Assembly (NCBI GenBank): GCA_963816975.1
Contig: CAWFMD010000005.1
Span: forward strand, 62,001-126,000
DNA: 64,000 nt
Source: DASRIA01 sp963816975
GTDB lineage: Bacteria; Actinomycetota; Thermoleophilia; Solirubrobacterales; JBBDJG01
Reading direction: 5' to 3'
Shown in pieces: positions 17,673 through 25,406 of the stretch; the first letter of the stretch is position 1, and each line of letters opens with the position of its first letter. The notes under the pieces are model-generated. The model worked only from the letters and a program-made list of their open reading frames with translations. It had not been told where the DNA came from and did no database searches. Position numbers and translations under genes: made by a program.

Positions 17673-18740
17673 GTGCTGAAGCTGCGGCGCGCACGGGTCG
17701 CATCGGTGGCGGAGGCCGGCATGCGCCTTGCACGCCTCACCGTGACGCTGGAGCACTCGGGTGAGAGCCGGGAGGCGGTCGCGTACCCGGCGCTCACCGG
17801 GCCGGTCGAGGCGGGGGACGACGTCGTCGTGAACGTCGAGGCGCGGGACCTGGCCCTGGGAAGCGGCGGTTACGACATCGTGCACTGCAACCTCACGCGT
17901 GGCCTTGGCGGAGAGAATGCGGACGACGCGCACGTGATGAAGCTCAACTACACGTCCCTGCAGCACGCCGTGAATCCGGTCGAGGAGGGTCTCGAGGCGG
18001 CGCCCGCGCGCGCGGGGGTGCCGGTCGGCGTGCTGGCGCTCCATGGGCAGCTGCCCTGTGTCGCGTTCGCCGTCGCGCACCTGCGGTCCGGCACGCGGCT
18101 CGGGTATGTGCAGACGATCGGCGGCGCCCTTCCGGGCGGTCTGTCGGACATCGTGGCGGACCTGCGCGAGCGCGGGCTGCTCGCGGGGCACGTGACGGCG
18201 GGTCCCTGTCACGGCGCGCCCGACGAGGCGATCACGGTCGAGGGTGCGCTCGACGCGGCGCAGCGGCGCCTGGATTGGGACTGCGCCGTGGTGGGCCCGG
18301 GACCGGGCATCCTCGGCTCCAACTCGGCGCTCGGCCACGGCGGGCTCGCGGCGCTCGCGAACTCGCACGCGGCGCTGTCGCTGGGCTGTCCCGTCGCGCT
18401 CGTCCCACGGCTGTCGAGCGGCGATGAGCGCGAGCGCCACCGCGGGTTGAGCCATCACACCGAGACCGTTCTCTCGATGCTGCTGCGCCCGGTGCACGTG
18501 GCGCTGCCGAGCGGGGTCTCGCTGCCGGCCGGCGCCGGCCTCACACGCGCGATCGCGCGTGGGACGTCGCACGACGGCGTGGCCGTTGACGTGTCCGGGC
18601 TGGTGGAGCCCTATCTTTCAAGCGGGCTCCCGACCAGCACGATGGGGCGCGCTTTCGACGAGGACCGCGACTTCTTCCTCGCGGCGCTCGCGGGCGGCGC
18701 GCTGCTCGCAGACATGATCCCCGAAAGGAGCGCGACCTGA
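17673..18740 (+). CDS. DUF3866 family protein
   Basis: This 355-residue protein of the actinobacterial DUF3866 family has no known function. The N-terminal ~90 residues form a beta-rich region (RARVASVAEAGMRLARLTV, AYPALTGPVEAGDDVVVN). The larger C-terminal part has Rossmann-like stretches (IVHCNLTRGLGG, YVQTIGGALPGGLSD, VVGPGPGILGSNSALGHGG). Several Gly-rich turns could bind a nucleotide or sugar phosphate, but no standard P-loop is seen. GTG 17673 starts seven bases after the peptidase stop. The downstream Nudix ATG is two bases after this stop and preceded by AAAGGAG. The context suggests a housekeeping operon between pyrG and xerD. Confidence 0.83.
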   Translation: MLKLRRARVASVAEAGMRLARLTVTLEHSGESREAVAYPALTGPVEAGDDVVVNVEARDLALGSGGYDIVHCNLTRGLGGENADDAHVMKLNYTSLQHAVNPVEEGLEAAPARAGVPVGVLALHGQLPCVAFAVAHLRSGTRLGYVQTIGGALPGGLSDIVADLRERGLLAGHVTAGPCHGAPDEAITVEGALDAAQRRLDWDCAVVGPGPGILGSNSALGHGGLAALANSHAALSLGCPVALVPRLSSGDERERHRGLSHHTETVLSMLLRPVHVALPSGVSLPAGAGLTRAIARGTSHDGVAVDVSGLVEPYLSSGLPTSTMGRAFDEDRDFFLAALAGGALLADMIPERSAT

Positions 18741-18741
18741 C

Positions 18742-19260
18742 ATGAGTTTCGAGCGGGTGGGCGGCGACGTTCTCTACGAGGGCCGGATCGGCACCGTGCG
18801 GGTGGACAGGTTTCGCCACGACGACGGTGACGTGGTGACGCGCGAGGTGATCGACCATCCGGGTGCATCGGTGATGCTGCCGCTCGACGGCGACCGCATC
18901 TGGCTCGTGCGCCAGCCGCGCGAGGTGGTCGGCGAGCAGTCGCTGCTCGAGCTGCCCGCGGGAAAGCTGAACGGGGTCGATCCGCTGGTGACCGCGAAGC
19001 GCGAGCTGCGGGAGGAGATCGGTAAGGCCGCCGCGACGTGGCAGCACCTCCACACGTTCTACGCGAGCCCGGGATTCACCGACGAGCGCATCCACGCCTA
19101 CCTCGCAACCGACCTCACCGACGATCCGCTGGACGCGGAGGAGAACGAGCGCATCGAGGTCGTCTCGGAGCCGCTGTCGCGGCTCGACGACGTGATCCGG
19201 ATGTGCGAGGACGCGAAGAGCCTCGTGGCGCTGATGTGGTTCCGCGCGTTTGTTCTGTGA
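18742..19260 (+). CDS. Nudix hydrolase, ADP-ribose pyrophosphatase-like
   Basis: This hydrolase cleaves a nucleoside diphosphate linked to another moiety; the layout matches bacterial ADP-ribose pyrophosphatases. The 172-residue protein shows VLPLDGDRIWLVRQPRE-like strands, LLELPAGKL, and the Nudix box with the intact catalytic core AKRELREEIGKAA. The box is one residue shorter than the usual GX5EX7REUXEEXGU: the first Glu position is occupied by Val (KLNGVDPLVTA). Loss of that Glu is tolerated in some members, since the metal is held mainly by the REXXEE helix. Strong Shine-Dalgarno AAAGGAG ends 10 bases upstream. The stop overlaps the next ATG (TGATG). Confidence 0.92.
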   Translation: MSFERVGGDVLYEGRIGTVRVDRFRHDDGDVVTREVIDHPGASVMLPLDGDRIWLVRQPREVVGEQSLLELPAGKLNGVDPLVTAKRELREEIGKAAATWQHLHTFYASPGFTDERIHAYLATDLTDDPLDAEENERIEVVSEPLSRLDDVIRMCEDAKSLVALMWFRAFVL

Positions 19261-20111
19261 TGCCGGACGTGAGAGTCGCCGATCTCGCCGATGCCCCGCC
19301 CCAGCGCGTATGGGCGGCACAGCTCGACGGGCCCAGGATTGCGGAGTGGTTTCCCGGTGCGCGGTCGGTGCGCGACATCAGCGGCCCGCTCGACCAGCCC
19401 GGCACGACCTACGTCCTGCGGTTCAAGTCGCTGGTGCGCAGCCGCGTGGAGGTCACCGAGGTGGAGGCGCCGGTGATGCACACGCGGGTCTGGGATGCGC
19501 GCCCGTTCGGCACGCGCGGCCGTGCCACGGTGCTCATGCATCAGGAAGACGGCGCGACGCGCGTCGACCTGGACGTCAACTACCAGCTCCCGCTGGGGCC
19601 GCTCGGGAGGCTGCTGGAGAGCAGCCAGTGGGTGCGCCACCGCGCCGCGCGCGAGATCCGCAAGGAGTTGCAGGCGTTCTGCCGCTTCGCGGAGCGACGC
19701 ACGTCGCAGGAGGGCATCGATCGGATCAGGCGGTTGTACGAGCTGACGTACACCCAGGACAACTGGGCTTCGGTACGCGAGGCCTTCGCCGCCGGCCTTC
19801 ACCCTGATCTGGTCTTCCATTCTCGCGCGGACGAACCTGACCGGACCACGCACATCGGCCGCGATGCGTATGAACGGTCTTGGTCGGCGTTCGTGGAAGC
19901 GTTCCCCAAGCTCACGTTCGATCTGGTGGAACTGACCGATGCCGGCGATCACGTGATCGCGTCGACCGTGATGCACGGATGGGGAAGCGCCAGCGGGGTT
20001 GCCGTCAACGACCCGTACGTCTTCGTCTACAAGATGCGCAACGGCTTGGCCGTGGAGGGCTGGGAGTACAGGACCAAGCGAGAGGCGCTCGCAGCGATCG
20101 GCTTCGAGTAA
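19260..20111 (+). CDS. SRPBCC domain fused to SnoaL-like domain
   Basis: The 283-residue protein looks like two small ligand-binding folds joined in one chain. Residues 1-145 resemble the SRPBCC/polyketide cyclase superfamily (helix-grip fold): VRVADLADAPPQRVWAA, IAEWFPGARSV and VDLDVNYQLPLGPLGRLL. Residues ~155-280 resemble a SnoaL-like NTF2 fold: IRRLYELTYTQDNWASV, RTTHIGRDAY, FDLVELTDAGDHVIAS and VFVYKMRNGLAVEGWEY. ATG 19260 overlaps the Nudix stop. A longer frame extends upstream across the Nudix gene and is a shadow. No ligand can be named. Each half is common alone; the fusion is the unusual part. Confidence 0.82.
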   Translation: MPDVRVADLADAPPQRVWAAQLDGPRIAEWFPGARSVRDISGPLDQPGTTYVLRFKSLVRSRVEVTEVEAPVMHTRVWDARPFGTRGRATVLMHQEDGATRVDLDVNYQLPLGPLGRLLESSQWVRHRAAREIRKELQAFCRFAERRTSQEGIDRIRRLYELTYTQDNWASVREAFAAGLHPDLVFHSRADEPDRTTHIGRDAYERSWSAFVEAFPKLTFDLVELTDAGDHVIASTVMHGWGSASGVAVNDPYVFVYKMRNGLAVEGWEYRTKREALAAIGFE

Positions 20112-20174
20112 CGCTCCCGGCAACCCGGCTTGCGCGCCAAGGAGGCCGGCCGGCGCCCCCGAAAGGGGTCATCG

Positions 20175-21113
20175 ATGGCGACGACGGGTGCGGCGGTTGA
20201 GGGGCGATTCGAGGAGCTGGTCCTCGACTTCCTCGCGCATCTCGAGCTCGAGCGCGGCATGGCGCGCAACACGCTCCAGTCGTATCGCTCCGACCTGCTG
20301 CAGTTCGGCGCGTTCCTGGCAGGGCGCGGCCGCGGGGCGGAGGACGCCGAACCCGCCGACGTGGCCGACTTCCTGACCGAGCTGGCGCGCGGCGCCGGGC
20401 GCCCGCCGGCGACGACTTCCACGATCCAGCGCAAGGCCGCGGCGCTGCGCTCGTTCTACCGCCACCTGCGCCGCGATGGCGTGCGCGAGTCCGATCCCAC
20501 CGCGCAGCTCACGCCGCCGCGCAAGAGCCGCAAGCTGCCGCGCGTGCTGGGCCGCGCCGAGGTGCAGCGGCTGCTCGAGCAGCCGCAGGGGACCGACCCG
20601 ATCGCGCTGCGCGACCGCGCGCTGCTCGAGCTGATGTATGCGTGCGGCCTGCGCGCGTCGGAGACCGTCGACCTCGACATGAGCCAGGTGGACCTGGTGG
20701 ACCACGTGGTGCTGGCGCGCGGGAAGGGGTCGAAGGAGCGGCTGGTCCCGGTCGGCCGCACCGCCGCCCGGGCGGTGGCCGACTACCTGCGCCGCGGCCG
20801 ACCGCAGCTCGTGGGCGAGCGCACGACATCGCGCCTGTTCGTCAACTTCCGCGGCGGGCCGCTGACGCGCCAGGGCCTCTACAAGATCGTCGGCCGCCAC
20901 GCGCGGACGGCGGGTCTGTCCGAGAAGATGAGCCCGCATACTTTGCGGCACACGTTCGCCACGCATCTGCTCGCCGGCGGCTGCGACCTGCGCTCGGTGC
21001 AGGAGATGCTGGGCCACGCCGACGTGTCCACGACACAGCTCTACACACACCTCTCCAACCAGCACATCAAGGACGCGTATTTCCGCGCGCACCCGCGGGC
21101 GCGGCAGGGCTGA
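20175..21113 (+). CDS. xerD: Tyrosine recombinase XerD-like
   Basis: This site-specific tyrosine recombinase of the XerC/XerD family resolves chromosome dimers at dif near the septum. At 312 residues it has the standard length. The SAM-like N-terminal core-binding domain (about 10-100) is followed by the catalytic domain with the Arg-Lys-His-x-x-Arg-His-Tyr set: ACGLRASE (Arg), GKGSKERLVP (Lys), SPHTLRHTFATHLL (His, Arg), GHADVSTTQLYTH (His, nucleophile Tyr). ATG 20175 has AAAGGGG eight bases upstream and is preferred over an upstream in-frame start at 20130. No mobile element or attachment site is near, so a housekeeping recombinase is likelier than an integrase. Confidence 0.9.
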   Translation: MATTGAAVEGRFEELVLDFLAHLELERGMARNTLQSYRSDLLQFGAFLAGRGRGAEDAEPADVADFLTELARGAGRPPATTSTIQRKAAALRSFYRHLRRDGVRESDPTAQLTPPRKSRKLPRVLGRAEVQRLLEQPQGTDPIALRDRALLELMYACGLRASETVDLDMSQVDLVDHVVLARGKGSKERLVPVGRTAARAVADYLRRGRPQLVGERTTSRLFVNFRGGPLTRQGLYKIVGRHARTAGLSEKMSPHTLRHTFATHLLAGGCDLRSVQEMLGHADVSTTQLYTHLSNQHIKDAYFRAHPRARQG

Positions 21114-21183
21114 CCAGATCGACCACAACCGGCGCCTGGCGCGCTAGGGTGGCACTCACATAATTCCCGAAGGGGGATCTGGG

Positions 21184-22785
21184 ATGCGGAGGGGCGTCTG
21201 GCTCCTTGTGGCCATCATCGTGCTGGGCCTGCCGGTGTCGGCGGACGCCGCATTCCCGGGCCAGAACGGGAAGATCGCGTTCTCGAGCAACCGTGACGGC
21301 AACGCGGAGATCTACTCGATGAACCCTGACGGCAGCGGGATCGCGCGCCTGACGAACCATCCGGCGCCCGACCGGCACCCGCGGTGGTCACCTGACGGAA
21401 CCATGATCGCCTTCTCCCGGGGCGAAGCCGTCTACACGATGAACGCCGACGGCACGGCGCAGAACGAGATCGCCGTTACCATCGCTGGGCAGGGCGCATC
21501 GCTCGCGAACTCGGGCACGGTGCCCACCTGGTCTCCCGACGGGACGAAGATCGCCTTCTCGGACTGGGGCATCGACTGGGTGCCGGCTGCGGGCGGCGCC
21601 AGAACCCAGATCATCGGATCGGACTGTCCTCCCGTCTATCCCATCCGCTCGACGTGTATCGGATACGAAGCGCCTGCCTGGTCTCCCGACGGCGAGTGGA
21701 TCGAGGCCGAGCAGGTCGAGTACGAGCACGATCGCGAGAGCATCCGGTGGTTGTGGACGAACCTTGTGCGGGTTCGTGCAGATGGCTCGGGCACGATCAA
21801 CGGATCGACGGCCCTCGGCCCCATTGGGCCGGACTGGGCGCCGTCGGGGGCTCGTATCGCCTATTCCGACAGCAACCTGAGCGCGAGCTTCAACCTCTGG
21901 ACCATGAACCCGGATGCCTCCGGGCGAACTCAGCTGACCGCCGGTTCGGCCGATGAGGTCGACCCGGCCTGGTCCCCGGACGGGGCGAGGATCGCGTTTT
22001 CGCAGGGTCCATTCCCACTGACCATCCATGTGATGGACGCTGGGGGCGGCAATGACGTGACGCTCACCACGGGACACGATGTCGACCCCGACTGGCAGCC
22101 CATCCCCGTCAACTCCTACCCCCGGCCCAAGGGCGCGACCCCGACCCGCTTCTCGCTCGTGCCCGGCTACGCGCCCTGCATCTCGGCCAACCGCGAGCAC
22201 GGTCCGCCGCTCGCGTTCGCGTCCTGCAACCCGCCGGTACCCAGTTCGCCCCACCTGACGGTCGGCACCCCCGACCTGAACGGCGCGGGAGTGAACCTGA
22301 TCGCCCACCTGCTTGCCAGGACGCTGGTCGGCAACCCGGCCACGCCTTCCGACGAGGCCGACGTCGCGCTCGAGGTCGCAGCCACGGACGTGCGCTGCAG
22401 CCCGACGAGCCCACCCGCCACCTGCGGCGCGGCCAACCAGGCGACGACCCCCGTCGACTACACCGGCGAGCTCGAGGCAGTGATGTTCCTGCAGATCACC
22501 GACAAGGACAACACGCCCCACCCCGGCGGACCCGGTGCCGCCACCGTCGAAGAGTTCGACCTGCGCTTCGCGGTGCCGTGCGCGGAGACCGTTCCCGGCA
22601 CCTCGATCGGCTCGAGCTGCTCGCTGTCGACCACCGTCGACGCGCTGATGCCCGGCGCCGTGAAGGAGGGCCGCCGCGCGATCTGGCAGCTCGACCGCGT
22701 ACACGTGCGCGATGGCGGCCCCGACGGCGTCACCGCCACGGCAGGCAACCGCGTGTTCCTTAGGCCCGGGGTGTTCAGCCCGTAG
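21184..22785 (+). CDS. Secreted TolB/PD40-type beta-propeller protein with C-terminal 'PRPKGATP' domain
   Basis: This 533-residue protein starts with a Sec signal peptide (WLLVAIIVLGLPVSADA, cleavage after about residue 23). Residues ~25-305 carry PD40/WD40-like repeats with the usual 'IAFSSNRDGNAEIY', 'WSPDGTMIAFS' and 'MNPDASGRTQLT' phrases, so an extracellular beta-propeller is expected. Residues 312-533 form a separate domain that begins YPRPKGATPTRFSLVP and ends RPGVFSP at the stop. The same domain ends two other secreted proteins in this window (35367-36749 and 37286-40228). Four cysteines are shared (YAPC, ASCNPP, AVPC, SSC), probably as disulfides. AAGGGGG precedes the ATG. Function is unknown; adhesion or sensing at the cell surface is a guess. 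Confidence 0.87.
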   Translation: MRRGVWLLVAIIVLGLPVSADAAFPGQNGKIAFSSNRDGNAEIYSMNPDGSGIARLTNHPAPDRHPRWSPDGTMIAFSRGEAVYTMNADGTAQNEIAVTIAGQGASLANSGTVPTWSPDGTKIAFSDWGIDWVPAAGGARTQIIGSDCPPVYPIRSTCIGYEAPAWSPDGEWIEAEQVEYEHDRESIRWLWTNLVRVRADGSGTINGSTALGPIGPDWAPSGARIAYSDSNLSASFNLWTMNPDASGRTQLTAGSADEVDPAWSPDGARIAFSQGPFPLTIHVMDAGGGNDVTLTTGHDVDPDWQPIPVNSYPRPKGATPTRFSLVPGYAPCISANREHGPPLAFASCNPPVPSSPHLTVGTPDLNGAGVNLIAHLLARTLVGNPATPSDEADVALEVAATDVRCSPTSPPATCGAANQATTPVDYTGELEAVMFLQITDKDNTPHPGGPGAATVEEFDLRFAVPCAETVPGTSIGSSCSLSTTVDALMPGAVKEGRRAIWQLDRVHVRDGGPDGVTATAGNRVFLRPGVFSP

Positions 22786-22803
22786 AACCGGATCGCGGGC
22801 GCG

Positions 22804-22809
22804 TACGCT
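22804..22809 (+). promoter_or_regulatory. -10-like box of mutM, leaderless spacing
   Basis: TACGCT is seven bases before the GTG start of mutM and there is no Shine-Dalgarno sequence between, so a leaderless transcript is plausible. No -35 is evident. Confidence 0.35.
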
Positions 22810-22816
22810 TTAGGGC

Positions 22817-23680
22817 GTGCCCGAGCTGCCCGAGGTCGAGACCGTCCGTCGCCAGCTGGCCGACCGCGTGGCCGGCCGGACGATCGTGGACGCGCAGGTG
22901 CACGACCCGCTGTGGTGCGCACCGGTGCTGCCGCCCGAGGTGGAGGCGGCGCTGCGCGGGCGGCGCATCGAGCGGCTGCGCAGGCGCGGCAAGTACCTGG
23001 TCGCGGACCTCGACTCGGACCGCCACCTCGTGATGCACCTGCGCATGACGGGGAACCTCTTGTGGGTCGCAGCAGCCGATGACGCCCCGGGCCGTCCGCA
23101 CCTGCGCGTGCGGCTGGTGCTCGACGACGATCACCGGCTGCTGTTCACCGACCAGCGGCGCTTCGGCACCGGGGTGGTGATCGAGGGGACCGAGCGGCTC
23201 GCCAACTACCTCGGCCAGCGGCTCGGGCCGGAGCCGCTCGACCCCGGGTTCACCGCCGAGGTCCTGCGCGCGGCGGCGCGCAACCGCAGCGCGCCGATCA
23301 AGGCGTTCCTGCTCGACCAGCGCCGGGTGGCCGGAGTCGGGAACATCTACGCGGACGAGGCGCTGTTTCGCGCCGGCATCCATCCGCTGAAACAGGTCGG
23401 CCGCCTGCGCCGCGCCGACTTCGAGCGCCTGCACGCGGGCATCGTCGCGGCGCTCGAGGAGGGCCTTGCCCACCACGGCTCGTCGATCGACAACTACCGC
23501 GACGCCAACGGCGAGCGCGGCTCCATGCAGGACGAGTTCCTGGTCCACCTGCGCGAGGGCCAGCCGTGCCGGCGTTGCGGCGCCACCATCACGAAGCTGG
23601 TGGCGGCCGGCCGCGGGACCTATATCTGTCCCAACTGCCAACGCGCTCCCCGCCGCAGGCGCGTGCCGGCAGCGGGGTGA
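22817..23680 (+). CDS. mutM: Formamidopyrimidine-DNA glycosylase
   Basis: Fpg/MutM excises 8-oxoguanine and formamidopyrimidines and nicks the backbone. GTG start gives the required N-terminus PELPEVETVRRQL, where the exposed Pro1 and Glu2 are catalytic after Met removal. The conserved Lys is in RRGKYLVADL (about 57). The H2TH segment with the essential Asn is GVGNIYADEALF. The C-terminal zinc finger CRRCGATI-x-YICPNCQ holds four Cys ligands. At 287 residues it is normal length. The stop overlaps the start of the P1 peptidase (GTGA). It could also be the paralogous endonuclease VIII, but the LLVRTGN-like and zinc-finger details favour Fpg. Confidence 0.93.
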   Translation: MPELPEVETVRRQLADRVAGRTIVDAQVHDPLWCAPVLPPEVEAALRGRRIERLRRRGKYLVADLDSDRHLVMHLRMTGNLLWVAAADDAPGRPHLRVRLVLDDDHRLLFTDQRRFGTGVVIEGTERLANYLGQRLGPEPLDPGFTAEVLRAAARNRSAPIKAFLLDQRRVAGVGNIYADEALFRAGIHPLKQVGRLRRADFERLHAGIVAALEEGLAHHGSSIDNYRDANGERGSMQDEFLVHLREGQPCRRCGATITKLVAAGRGTYICPNCQRAPRRRRVPAAG

Positions 23681-24645
23681 GCGAACCGCCCCTCCCGGCC
23701 GGCTTCGCGGCCGGCCACTGGACCGACGCCCGGGCGGCGACCGGCTGCACCGTCGTACTCGCCCCGCCCGCCGGCGCGGTGGCGTCGGGTGACGTGCGCG
23801 GCGGCGGGCCGGGCACTCGCGAGATCGACCTGCTGAACCCGATCGCCAACGCGTCACGCGTGCACGCCGTGCTGTTGACCGGCGGAAGCGCCTTCGGGCT
23901 GGCCGCGGCCGACGGCGTGGTGCGGTGGCTGGAAGCCAATGGCCGCGGCTACGAAACCCCCGGCGGGCTCGTGCCGCTGGTGCCGGGCGCGGTCGTGTAC
24001 GACCTCGTCACGGGTGACCCCACGCGCCGTCCCGGCCCCACAGAGGGCGCCGCCGCCTGCGATGCCGCCACGGACGACCCACCGCTGGGCAGCGTCGGCG
24101 CCGGCACGGGCACCGCGGTGGGCAAGCTGCGAGGCCGCGACTTCGCGGTGAAGAGCGGCGTCGGGCTGGCCAAGCAGCACCTCCCGCAGGGCGCGAAGCT
24201 GACCGCGCTCGCCGTCGTGAACGCGTTCGGCGACGTGATCGGGGAGGACGGTCAGGTGCTGGCCGGCACCCGCGGCGAGGACGGCGGCTTCATCGGCTCC
24301 ACGAAGCTGATCCGCACCCGGCCGATCGAGCCGCCCAGCTTCCGCCGCGGCGAGCCGCTCGAGAACACGACGCTGGTGTGCCTGATGACCGACGCGGAGC
24401 TGACCAAGACCGAATGCAGCATCGTGGCGAAGATGGCGCAGGCGGGGATGGCGCGCGCGGTCGATCCCGTCCATTCCCAGTTCGACGGCGACGTCGTCTT
24501 CACGCTGGCGAGCGGCACGGCGGGTCGCGTGGAGCCGTTCGTCGTCGGGGTCGTGGGTGCGGCCCTGACGGCGGAGGCGATCCGCGACGCGTGCCGGCGG
24601 GCCACGTCGCTGCACGGCATCCCGGCCCTCTCCGACCTGCGTTAG
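23677..24645 (+). CDS. P1 (S58/DmpA) family peptidase
   Basis: This is an N-terminal-nucleophile-type hydrolase of the P1/DmpA family, which releases N-terminal residues (often D-amino acids or beta-peptides) after self-cleavage. The 322-residue protein has GHWTDARAATGCTVVLAP, the Gly-rich GGGPGTREIDLLNP, LLTGGSAFGLAAADG, SVGAGTGTAVGKL and LTALAVVNAFGDVIG, the region where the family cleaves itself. GTG 23677 overlaps the mutM stop; the long upstream extension in that frame is a mutM shadow. It may act on cell-wall-derived peptides, but the specificity is not readable. Confidence 0.9.
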   Translation: MSEPPLPAGFAAGHWTDARAATGCTVVLAPPAGAVASGDVRGGGPGTREIDLLNPIANASRVHAVLLTGGSAFGLAAADGVVRWLEANGRGYETPGGLVPLVPGAVVYDLVTGDPTRRPGPTEGAAACDAATDDPPLGSVGAGTGTAVGKLRGRDFAVKSGVGLAKQHLPQGAKLTALAVVNAFGDVIGEDGQVLAGTRGEDGGFIGSTKLIRTRPIEPPSFRRGEPLENTTLVCLMTDAELTKTECSIVAKMAQAGMARAVDPVHSQFDGDVVFTLASGTAGRVEPFVVGVVGAALTAEAIRDACRRATSLHGIPALSDLR

Positions 24646-24647
24646 CG

Positions 24648-25055
24648 ATGCCCTCCCGCAACGTCGAGCAGCTGATCGAGGGCTTCCGTGCGATGGAGCG
24701 CGGCGACGTGGAGTGGATCGTGGCGCTGGCCGCCCCCGACGTGGAGTTCGTCAATCCCGACCACGCGCTCGAGTCGGGGACCCGCCATGGGCCGGACGGG
24801 CTGCGCGCCGGGATGAACGGGTTCCTCGAAGCCTTCGACGACCTGCGGTTCCGTCACGACCGGATCGTCGAGGTCGATGACCGGGTGGTCGCGACCGGCA
24901 CCTTCACCGGGCGCGGCCGCGGCAGCGGCATGCCCTTCGGCCCGCTGCCGTTCGCCGTGGTCACCACCCAGCGTGACGGCAGGCTGATCCGCTATGAGTG
25001 GTTCGCGGAGGCCGCGGAGGCGCTGCGCGCCGCGGGGGTCGAGCCCGGCGACTAG
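24648..25055 (+). CDS. SnoaL-like (NTF2-fold) protein
   Basis: This 135-residue protein is predicted to have the NTF2-like cone fold used by SnoaL cyclases and ketosteroid isomerases. It shows NVEQLIEGFRAMERGDVEWIVAL, PDVEFVNPDHAL, HDRIVEVDDRVVATGTFTGRG and LIRYEWFAEAAEAL. ATG 24648 follows the P1 peptidase stop by two bases, so it is likely co-transcribed. The upstream continuation of the frame is not coding. The conserved active-site Asp/His pair cannot be assigned with certainty. The stop shares a CTAG with the convergent glutaredoxin gene. Confidence 0.83.
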   Translation: MPSRNVEQLIEGFRAMERGDVEWIVALAAPDVEFVNPDHALESGTRHGPDGLRAGMNGFLEAFDDLRFRHDRIVEVDDRVVATGTFTGRGRGSGMPFGPLPFAVVTTQRDGRLIRYEWFAEAAEALRAAGVEPGD

Positions 25056-25321
25056 GCCGCGAGGCTTTCGAGGCGGCCTGCCTCGTCTGCCTCGAGCAGC
25101 TCCTGAAAGCCCCCCAGCGGCTCGCCGTCGATCACGATCTGGGGAAAGGTCATGCGCCCGGTGAACTCCGCCAGCTCGCGGCGGCCGATCGGATCCTTCG
25201 CGAGGTTGATCTCGGCGAACGCGAGGTCGCGCTTCGCGAGCAGGTCCTTGGCGCGGATGCAGCGCGCGCAGGGGTCCGTCGTGTAGACGGTGATCCGCGG
25301 CTGTCCGTTCGTCGATTCCAT
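25052..25321 (-). CDS. Glutaredoxin/mycoredoxin-like protein
   Basis: This 89-residue single-domain redoxin has the strand-helix order of glutaredoxin: ITVYTTDPCARCIRAKDLL, INLAKDPIGRRELAEFTGRMTFPQIVIDGEPLGGFQ. The dithiol active site is C-A-R-C (residues 18-21), where mycoredoxins have CGYC and ordinary Grx CPYC. The cis-Pro (TFPQIVID) and the GG motif (PLGGFQEL) are present, which indicates that a thiol cofactor such as mycothiol or glutathione may bind. It is convergent with the SnoaL gene and divergent from recO. Confidence 0.88.
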   Translation of the reverse strand: MESTNGQPRITVYTTDPCARCIRAKDLLAKRDLAFAEINLAKDPIGRRELAEFTGRMTFPQIVIDGEPLGGFQELLEADEAGRLESLAA

Positions 25322-25406
25322 CCGGAGGTTGCGCCAAAGTGTAGAAGCCGCAGGGGCAGTTGCCCCTGCCGTCGTGACGGACAGTTCGAACGGAGGCGAG
25401 GGACCG

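Noticed and set aside
20175..21113. XerD-like gene as an integrase marking a mobile island
   Set aside because: Family length, operon position and lack of other mobile genes fit a housekeeping Xer recombinase. The tRNA genes are far from it.
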